A stretch of 20,766 nt of DNA. Source: Gammaproteobacteria bacterium (GTDB lineage Bacteria; Pseudomonadota; Gammaproteobacteria; Pseudomonadales; Cellvibrionaceae). The notes beneath the pieces were generated by a model. It saw only the letters and a list, made by a program, of their open reading frames with translations. It was not told the DNA's origin and did no database searches. The DNA lies in assembly GCA_021151625.1 (NCBI GenBank), contig JAGKWY010000078.1, positions 1 to 20,766 of the forward strand, given 5' to 3'. This document shows positions 15,070 to 20,766 of this stretch, in pieces. The translations under genes were made by a program, and so were the position numbers. Within the stretch, counting starts at the first letter, position 1. Every line of letters begins with the position of its first letter.

Positions 15070-16045
15070 ATTGCTGATCGAGAAATTTCGCCACTGCATC
15101 AACAGAAGTTTTAAACCAGGGGTCAAATAACCAGAAAGAATGTGGCGTATTGGGAATTTTCGTCACTTGATACGGAATCCCCAAAGGCTTCATTTTTTCA
15201 ATCATCTCTTTATGCCCAACACTAAAACGCTCCTGCGCACTGATTAAAAACAAAATCGGCGGCGTATTTTTATTGACGTAAAAAATTGGCGATGCCTCGT
15301 GCCACAACTCTGTTTTATCAGCGTAGCGCCCACCAAACCAGGCACCAGCAGCGGAAGGAGTTTTACGCGGATCATCTTCATGGAAGCGCGCTGCTTCTGA
15401 AGTGAAATCAGACAAACCATCGATATTAATAATGGCTTGTACATCGCTGGAAACTGAAGACTTTTTTGCTTGCGGATCAAATTTGAAAATACCGGCCGTC
15501 ACACCCGTGAGGCTAGCAATTTGCCCTCCTGCAGAACCACCGGCGATAGCAATTTGTTTTGGGTTCACATCATATTTTTTCGCATTAGCACGCAACCAGC
15601 GCACTGCCGTTTTTACATCGTAAATTGCTGCTGGATATTGCGCTTCACCAGATAAACGATAACTGATAGTCGCCGCCACATACCCCCGCTCCGCCATCGC
15701 CATCGCGAAAGGGGCAAAGTTAGTTCGATAGCCGGAGCGCCAGCCGCCGCCATGCACAAATATAAGCGCAGGTCGCGCTTGATCTATTTTGCTAACAGGG
15801 AGATACAAATCCAATTGCAATACGCGCTTGCCATAGCGCACATAACTAATGTTTTTAATTTCTTTAACCGAGGATGGAAGCTTTTGATCAGGAATTGAAA
15901 TAAAAGGATATTCACCGATCAGTTTTTGATAAGTGGCTTCCGGGGTATAGGTATTGCTTGGGTCATCAATTTGCGTGACCGTCTGGCAAGCACCCAAACC
16001 AAGCGCACAAAAAAGAATTGCCACAAAATACAGTTTATTTGTCAT
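15038..16045 (-). CDS. Alpha/beta-hydrolase lipoprotein (esterase, BD-FAE/HSL-like)
   Basis: 335 aa. A lipoprotein signal ends at LGAC20, so the mature protein is lipid-anchored; Gln at +2 favours the outer membrane under the +2 rule. The hydrolase part has the oxyanion motif HGGGWRSG (98-105), AAIYDVKTAVRWLRANA, the nucleophile Ser171 in AGGSAGGQIA and the catalytic His302 in NTPHSFW. The acid site reads ISAQERFSV, so the usual Asp appears to be Glu272. Related enzymes deacetylate or deferuloylate hemicellulose, which would suit a plant-wall degrader, but the substrate is not shown by sequence. Start ATG 16045. Its 3' end overlaps the DUF1287 gene on the other strand. Confidence 0.87.
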   Translation of the reverse strand: MTNKLYFVAILFCALGLGACQTVTQIDDPSNTYTPEATYQKLIGEYPFISIPDQKLPSSVKEIKNISYVRYGKRVLQLDLYLPVSKIDQARPALIFVHGGGWRSGYRTNFAPFAMAMAERGYVAATISYRLSGEAQYPAAIYDVKTAVRWLRANAKKYDVNPKQIAIAGGSAGGQIASLTGVTAGIFKFDPQAKKSSVSSDVQAIINIDGLSDFTSEAARFHEDDPRKTPSAAGAWFGGRYADKTELWHEASPIFYVNKNTPPILFLISAQERFSVGHKEMIEKMKPLGIPYQVTKIPNTPHSFWLFDPWFKTSVDAVAKFLDQQFKVTRSDSGQ

Positions 16046-16080
16046 GGTTACCCACTCACAGGTGAAGGAAGATAACCGAA

Positions 16081-16109
16081 TATTTATGCCGGTATATTTT
16101 TTGAATCAA
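16081..16109 (-). promoter_or_regulatory. Candidate sigma-70 promoter for the esterase gene
   Basis: Minus strand TTGATT (16104-16109), 17 bases, then TAAATA (16081-16086), giving a leader of about 30 bases to ATG 16045. The -35 has four of six consensus bases and the -10 three of six. Confidence 0.4.
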
Positions 16110-16170
16110 GTGTAACCCTGAACAGCAGAAAATCTATCTGCGAAACTAAAAAGTCTATTCATCAAAAAAC

Positions 16171-16197
16171 AAAAAGGCCAGCTATTGCTGGCCTTTT
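16171..16197 (-). terminator. Hairpin terminator after aceF
   Basis: GGCCAGC-TATT-GCTGGCC (16176-16193) with AAAAA on the left, giving UUUUU on the minus-strand transcript, and TTTT on the right. It lies about 25 bases past the aceF stop and ends the aceEF transcript. Confidence 0.9.
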
Positions 16198-16221
16198 GCA
16201 CAGGATACTATTTATTAGCTA

Positions 16222-17823
16222 TCACAATAACAAACGACGCAGGTCACCAATCACCGATACCAGATAAGTCATAAAGCGACCAGCATCAGAACCGTTAACA
16301 GCGCGGTGATCGTATGACAGCGACAAAGGCAGCATATTGCGCGGAATAAACTCTTTACCATTCCACACCGGCTTCATCTGCGCACGCGACACACCCAGGA
16401 TACCCACTTCAGTTGGCGCAGATACCATTGGAGTAAAACCGTTACCGCCCATAGCTCCCAGACTGGAAATGGTGAAGCAGCCGCCCTGCATTTCTGCTGG
16501 AGTTAACTTGCCATCACGCGCTTTTTTGGCCAGCATATTGATTTCGTCTGCCAACTCAAACAAACCTTTCTTGTCAGCGTTGCGTACAACAGGAACCAAC
16601 AAGCCATTAGGTGTATCAACCGCGATACCAATGTGTACAAACTTCTTGTGCACAATGCTTTCGCCATCTTGATGCATAGACACATTGAATGAAGGTTCAG
16701 CAACCAGAGCAGCAGCAACGGCTTTCACAATAAAAGGCAATGGAGTTAATTTGCTGCCACGCTTTTCAGCTTCGGCTTTCATACTATTGCGGAAAGCTTC
16801 CAGATCGGTAATGTCAGCATCGTCAAATTGAGTGATGCGCGGAACATTCAACCAACTGCGCGTCATAGCCTCGGCAGTCAGCTTCTTGATCTTGCTCATC
16901 TTAACGATTTCGATTTCACCAAACTTGGAGTAATCGATCACTGGCAGAGCAGGAATACCTGAGCCACCACCCAAAGAAGCACCTGATTGCGCCGCTTGCA
17001 CAATTGGTTTCACGTACGCACGGATATCGTCTTTCTGCAAACGACCACGTGGACCAGTGCCAGACACCTTACCCATATCAACACCCAGTTGACGGGCCAG
17101 TTTGCGCACTGCCGGGCCAGCATAAACATCGCCAGTTTGCTCTACTTCTGCCGCAGGTGCAGGAGCAGCTTTAGGTGCTTCCACTTTCGGCGCTTCTGCT
17201 TTTGGTGCTGGAGCAGCTTCTGTTTTAGCCGGTGCTGCAACAGGAGCAGCTACGGCACCACCAAGGGTTGCCAACACACCAATCACTGTACCTTGAGATA
17301 CTTTATCGCCTACTTTTACTGCAAGGCTAACAATTTTACCGGCAGCTTCGGCCGGGATTTCCATAGAAGCCTTATCGGTTTCCAATACAACCAGTGAATC
17401 ACCAGCGGCAACTTCATCGCCCGCTTTCACTGCAATCTCAATAATCTCAACGCCTTCAGCGCCGCCAATATCAGGAACCACCATATTAATTTCAGCGCTG
17501 GCAGCCACCTGAGCAGGTGCTGCTGCAACGGGCGCAGCGGCAGGTGCGGCTACGGGAGCAGCTTGTGGCGCTGCAGCTGCCTCACCCTCGGCTTCCACCT
17601 CAAGCAGAATGCTGTCTTGTGAAACCTTATCGCCTACATTTACCTTAATAGCGACAATTTTGCCGGCTTTGTCGGCGGGAATTTCCATTGAAGCCTTGTC
17701 GGTTTCAAGCACGACAATTGAATCGCCTTCCGCAAGCACATCGCCCACTTTCACGGAGATTTCAATTACTTCAACGCCCTCTGCGCCGCCAATATCTGGC
17801 ACTTTAATAGTTTGAATTGCCAC
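16222..17823 (-). CDS. aceF: Pyruvate dehydrogenase E2, dihydrolipoamide acetyltransferase
   Basis: Core of the pyruvate dehydrogenase complex; transfers the acetyl group from lipoyl-lysine to CoA. 533 aa with two lipoyl domains (1-77 and 112-188; lipoylated Lys43 and Lys151 in the identical motif ETDKASMEIPA), Ala/Pro-rich swinging linkers (80-110, 189-228), a peripheral subunit-binding domain (233-271, YAGPAVRKLARQLGVD...GTGPRGRLQKDDI) and the catalytic domain with SYDHRAVNGSDAGRF (His506) near the end and the usual LLL terminus. E. coli has three lipoyl domains; two is common in related bacteria. Start is GTG 17823 with GAGGAA eight bases ahead. Downstream of aceE in one operon; no lpd gene is next to it here. 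Confidence 0.97.
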   Translation of the reverse strand: MAIQTIKVPDIGGAEGVEVIEISVKVGDVLAEGDSIVVLETDKASMEIPADKAGKIVAIKVNVGDKVSQDSILLEVEAEGEAAAAPQAAPVAAPAAAPVAAAPAQVAASAEINMVVPDIGGAEGVEIIEIAVKAGDEVAAGDSLVVLETDKASMEIPAEAAGKIVSLAVKVGDKVSQGTVIGVLATLGGAVAAPVAAPAKTEAAPAPKAEAPKVEAPKAAPAPAAEVEQTGDVYAGPAVRKLARQLGVDMGKVSGTGPRGRLQKDDIRAYVKPIVQAAQSGASLGGGSGIPALPVIDYSKFGEIEIVKMSKIKKLTAEAMTRSWLNVPRITQFDDADITDLEAFRNSMKAEAEKRGSKLTPLPFIVKAVAAALVAEPSFNVSMHQDGESIVHKKFVHIGIAVDTPNGLLVPVVRNADKKGLFELADEINMLAKKARDGKLTPAEMQGGCFTISSLGAMGGNGFTPMVSAPTEVGILGVSRAQMKPVWNGKEFIPRNMLPLSLSYDHRAVNGSDAGRFMTYLVSVIGDLRRLLL

Positions 17824-17889
17824 TGTAGTAGTTCCTCGTTAATCGGTTATTGCTACATTTGATAAATGTTTTTGGAGAGGTACAAACAA

Positions 17890-17916
17890 CATCGCCCTCT
17901 TTGTGAGAGGGCGATG
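17890..17916 (-). promoter_or_regulatory. Perfect 11-bp intercistronic hairpin between aceE and aceF
   Basis: CATCGCCCTCT (17890-17900) and AGAGGGCGATG (17906-17916) pair perfectly around the loop TTGTG. On the minus strand it begins four bases after the aceE stop and is followed by TTGTTT rather than a full U tract. It could act as a partial terminator or as a block to RNA decay that sets the E1:E2 ratio. Confidence 0.75.
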
Positions 17917-17919
17917 GTC

Positions 17920-20568
17920 TTATACGCTCAATGGATCCGCTTTTTCCGGATCAATACCAAACTTCTTGATGGCCTTGGCAACCACATCAGCTTTGATCTT
18001 GCCCTGGTCAGCCAAAGATTTGAGCGCGGCAATCACCACGAAGTAACGGTTAACTTCGAAGAAATGACGCAACTGGGTACGGGTGTCACTGCGACCAAAA
18101 CCTTCAGTTCCCAGCACTGTGTAATGACCTGGAACATAGGCACGCAGCTGCTCAGAGTAGGTTTTCAGGTTGTCAGTAGAGATGATGAATGGGCCTTCGG
18201 CACCTTCCAATACCTGAGTGATATAAGGCTTACGCTGTGCTGCAGTCGGGTTAAGCATATTCCAGCGAGTAGCGCGCTGACCATCACGGGTCAATTCATT
18301 CACACTGGTAACACTCCACACATCAGCTTCTACATCAAATTCGCTGCGCAGGATTTCTGCGGCAAAACGCACTTCACGCAGGATAGTGCCAGCACCCAGC
18401 AATTGAACACGGTTCTTGGCTTTGCCAGCACCTTTTTCCAGTTGGTAAATACCTTTGATAATGCCTTCTTCGGAACCTTCGGGCATATCTGGATGCTGGT
18501 AGTTTTCGTTCATCAATGAAACGTAATAGAACACGTTTTCATTGTCGTGGTACATACGCTTGATACCGTCCTGGATGATCACCGCCAACTCATACGCATA
18601 GGTCGGATCGTAAGAACGACAGTTAGGGATGGTGTTGGCAAATACATGGCTGTGACCATCCTGATGCTGCAAACCTTCACCGTTCAATGTGGTACGACCA
18701 GCGGTAGCACCCAACAGGAAGCCGCGTGCTTGTGAGTCACCCGCTGCCCATGCCAGATCACCAATACGTTGGAAACCGAACATTGAATAGTAAATGTAGA
18801 ACGGAATCATTGGCTTTTTGTAGTTGCTGTAGGCAGTTGCTGCAGCAATCCAGGAAGCCATAGAACCCGCTTCGTTGATACCCTCTTCCAGAATCTGGCC
18901 AGTGGCGGATTCGTGGTAGGACATCATTTGGCCCGCATCGTGCGGAGTGTATTTTTGACCTTCAGACGAGTAGATACCTACGGTCTTGAACATACCCTCC
19001 ATACCGAAGGTACGGGCTTCGTCGGGTACAATCGGCACGATTTGCTTGCCGATTTGCTTGTCTTTCACCAGGGAAGACAGGATGCGCACGAAGCTCATGG
19101 TGGTAGAAATTTCACGCTCGCCAGTGCTCTTCAGCTGGGCAGCGAATGCGTCCAGTGCCGGAACCAGCAGTGGATCGAAGCTTGGATCGCGCGATGGTAC
19201 AAAACCTTTCAGGGTTGTACGGCGAGCTTTCATGTACTGCATCTCAGGGCTGTCTTCAGCCGGACGGTAGTAAGGAAGCTTCGGCAGATCTTCGTCGCTG
19301 ATTGGCAGCTCAAAACGATCACGGAAAGCCTTCAGGCTTTGCAGATCCAACTCTTTCAATGAGTGAGTCTTGTTAACCGCTTGGCCGGTACCCATGCCGT
19401 AACCTTTAACGGTTTGCGCCAGGATAACGGTTGGACGGCCTTTGGTATTAACGGCTTGGTAGTAAGCGTTGTACACCTTGTGCGAATCATGACCACCACG
19501 GGCCAGCCCCATGATGTCATCGTCTGACAGGTCTTTAACCAGCTCCAGCAACTCCGGGTATTTGCCGAAGAAGTGTTCGCGGGTGTAAGCGCCACCGTTG
19601 GTCTTGTAGTTTTGCATCTCGCCATCAACCACTTCGTCCATGCGTTTTTGCAGCAGGCCGGTTTTGTCTTTGGCAAGTAATTCGTCCCAACCACGCCCCC
19701 ACAGAACTTTAATTACGTTCCAGCCGGCACCGCGGAAAACACCTTCCAGCTCTTGCACGATTTTGCTGTTACCACGCACAGGGCCGTCGAGACGCTGCAG
19801 GTTACAGTTGATCACGAAAATCAGGTTGTCCAGCTTCTCACGGGTAGCCAGGGAAATTGCACCCAGGCTTTCCGGCTCATCACACTCACCGTCACCCAGG
19901 AATGCCCAGACTTTACGGTCAGTTTTCGGAACCAAACCACGCGCTTCCAGATAACGGTTAAAACGCGCTTGATAAATAGACTTGATAGGTCCCAAACCCA
20001 TAGATACGGTTGGGAACTGCCAGTAATCAGGCATCAACCATGGGTGTGGGTAAGACGACAAACCACCGCCGTTTACTTCGCGACGGAAATTGTCCAAATT
20101 GGCCTCAGTCAGACGGCCTTCAACATAAGAACGGGCGTACATACCGGGAGAAACGTGCCCCTGGAAATAAATCAGGTCGCCGGGAGTCTCGCCATCGTTG
20201 CCGCGGAAAAAGTGGTTAAAACCTACATCATATAAAGTTGCTGAAGAGGCGAAGGAAGCAATATGACCACCCAGGCCTTCATCGTTATCATTGGCCTTCA
20301 TTACCATTGCCATGGCATTCCAGCGAATAATTGAGCGAATTTTACGCTCCAACTTGGTATCACCAGGAGATTGGATTTCTTTATCTACTGGAATGGTATT
20401 GCGATAGGGAGTTTGAATAGAAGAAGGCTGCTCAATGCCATGGTTTACAGCGGACTCGGACAGAGCTTTCAGCAGCTCGGCAGCACGGTCTTTACCGGCA
20501 TGGCGAACAACTGATTTAAGGGCGTCGAGCCACTCTTTAGTTTCAATGGCATCAATATCTTGTAGCAT
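17920..20568 (-). CDS. aceE: Pyruvate dehydrogenase E1 component (homodimeric type)
   Basis: Thiamine diphosphate enzyme that decarboxylates pyruvate and acetylates the lipoyl groups of E2; cytoplasmic. 882 aa, against 887 in E. coli. The ThDP/Mg motif is FLGDGECDEPES (224-234) through NCNLQRLDGPV (254-264). Other conserved blocks include RWNAMAMVMKAN, GGHIASFASSATLYDVGFNHFF, DLIYFQGHVSPGMYARS, SYPHPWLMPDYWQFPTVSMGLGP, and in the C-terminal half PDEARTFGMEGMF and RTTLNGEGLQHQDGHS. The start ATG 20568 has a strong GAGGAGA five bases ahead. First gene of the aceEF operon; two inverted repeats upstream suggest repression or activation by a dimeric regulator. Confidence 0.98.
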   Translation of the reverse strand: MLQDIDAIETKEWLDALKSVVRHAGKDRAAELLKALSESAVNHGIEQPSSIQTPYRNTIPVDKEIQSPGDTKLERKIRSIIRWNAMAMVMKANDNDEGLGGHIASFASSATLYDVGFNHFFRGNDGETPGDLIYFQGHVSPGMYARSYVEGRLTEANLDNFRREVNGGGLSSYPHPWLMPDYWQFPTVSMGLGPIKSIYQARFNRYLEARGLVPKTDRKVWAFLGDGECDEPESLGAISLATREKLDNLIFVINCNLQRLDGPVRGNSKIVQELEGVFRGAGWNVIKVLWGRGWDELLAKDKTGLLQKRMDEVVDGEMQNYKTNGGAYTREHFFGKYPELLELVKDLSDDDIMGLARGGHDSHKVYNAYYQAVNTKGRPTVILAQTVKGYGMGTGQAVNKTHSLKELDLQSLKAFRDRFELPISDEDLPKLPYYRPAEDSPEMQYMKARRTTLKGFVPSRDPSFDPLLVPALDAFAAQLKSTGEREISTTMSFVRILSSLVKDKQIGKQIVPIVPDEARTFGMEGMFKTVGIYSSEGQKYTPHDAGQMMSYHESATGQILEEGINEAGSMASWIAAATAYSNYKKPMIPFYIYYSMFGFQRIGDLAWAAGDSQARGFLLGATAGRTTLNGEGLQHQDGHSHVFANTIPNCRSYDPTYAYELAVIIQDGIKRMYHDNENVFYYVSLMNENYQHPDMPEGSEEGIIKGIYQLEKGAGKAKNRVQLLGAGTILREVRFAAEILRSEFDVEADVWSVTSVNELTRDGQRATRWNMLNPTAAQRKPYITQVLEGAEGPFIISTDNLKTYSEQLRAYVPGHYTVLGTEGFGRSDTRTQLRHFFEVNRYFVVIAALKSLADQGKIKADVVAKAIKKFGIDPEKADPLSV

Positions 20569-20584
20569 TCAAATCTCCTCAGCT

Positions 20585-20600
20585 ATGCGCAAGTGCGCAT
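20585..20600. promoter_or_regulatory. Operator-like inverted repeat 1 upstream of aceE
   Basis: ATGCGCA-AG-TGCGCAT, perfect 7-base arms with a 2-base centre, immediately before the aceE ribosome site. Its half-site matches that of the second repeat at 20656-20669. It does not resemble the E. coli PdhR site. Confidence 0.5.
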
Positions 20601-20655
20601 ATCACGTAGCAGTAGTATCTATTTAGGAATTTGGATCTGGGCTTCGCACAAAATT

Positions 20656-20669
20656 TGCACAAATGTGCA
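20656..20669. promoter_or_regulatory. Operator-like inverted repeat 2 upstream of aceE
   Basis: TGCACA-AA-TGTGCA, perfect 6-base arms with a 2-base centre. It shares the form TGCRCA-N2-TGYGCA with repeat 1, and the two centres are 70 bases apart. A further GCACAAA lies beside it at 20646-20652. Confidence 0.5.
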
Positions 20670-20713
20670 GGTTTTTCATGGAGTTACAGGAGGAAGATTC
20701 CTTTTTCTTGTGT

Positions 20714-20751
20714 AAAAAATCCCCGAATTCTTGCATAAGTGGGAATTTTTT
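20714..20751. terminator. Possible terminator of a gene beyond the right edge
   Basis: AAAAAAT-CCC and GGGA-ATTTTTT form an imperfect inverted repeat with a 15-base loop and T runs at the ends on both strands. It may end a minus-strand gene lying to the right of the window. The pairing is short and mostly A-T. Confidence 0.3.
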
Positions 20752-20766
20752 ACCAGCCCTAGCCAA

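Overview
The window looks like chromosomal DNA from a cellulose-degrading gammaproteobacterium of the Cellvibrio type (Cellvibrionaceae). The reasons are two secreted proteins with CBM2 cellulose-binding modules and poly-serine linkers that match the domain plan of Cellvibrio japonicus Cbp2D and Cbp2E (recalled, not searched), set among ordinary proteobacterial housekeeping genes (homodimeric-type aceE, two-lipoyl aceF, pdxH, tadA, mobA). I see no tRNA, rRNA, CRISPR array, phage gene or transposase.

Layout. (1) 37-5117, minus strand: a five-to-six-helix membrane protein (4500-5117) ending at a hairpin, then cbp2E-like (3402-4316) and cbp2D-like (37-3405). The Cbp2D-like protein is a 1122-residue chain: signal peptide, CBM2, Ser linker, YceI, FN3, Ser linker, cytochrome c (CYGCH), then a DUF1587/1592/1588/1585-type module with a second haem motif (CSNCH). 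These proteins are thought to move electrons at the cellulose surface, for example to lytic polysaccharide monooxygenases. The cbp2E copy is damaged: about 75 residues are missing from the middle of its YceI domain and the reading frame is shifted, while the normal YceI C-terminus survives out of frame. (2) 5118-5663 is a gene-poor stretch whose main part is very AT-rich. (3) 5664-9559, minus strand: pdxH, a PIG3-type quinone oxidoreductase, a family III CoA-transferase, a DUF1653 protein and tadA. The last three are packed almost without gaps. Two different intergenic foldback repeats sit in the two loose junctions of this block. (4) 9659-13006, minus strand: an 1115-residue CPBP membrane protease that is an internal duplication; only the first half keeps the catalytic motifs. 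A strong hairpin terminator separates it from pdxH. (5) 13318-15069, plus strand: mobA, a VanZ-like membrane protein and a secreted DUF1287 protein. (6) 15038-16045, minus strand: an esterase lipoprotein whose 3' end overlaps the DUF1287 gene by 32 bases. (7) 16222-20568, minus strand: aceE and aceF of pyruvate dehydrogenase, with an 11-bp perfect hairpin between them, a terminator behind aceF, and two similar inverted repeats (TGCRCA-N2-TGYGCA) upstream of aceE that look like operators for an unidentified regulator.

The most unusual items are the cellulose-surface electron-transfer pair with its broken cbp2E, the duplicated half-dead CPBP protease, the cloverleaf-like repeat at 7713-7817, and the paired operators before aceE.
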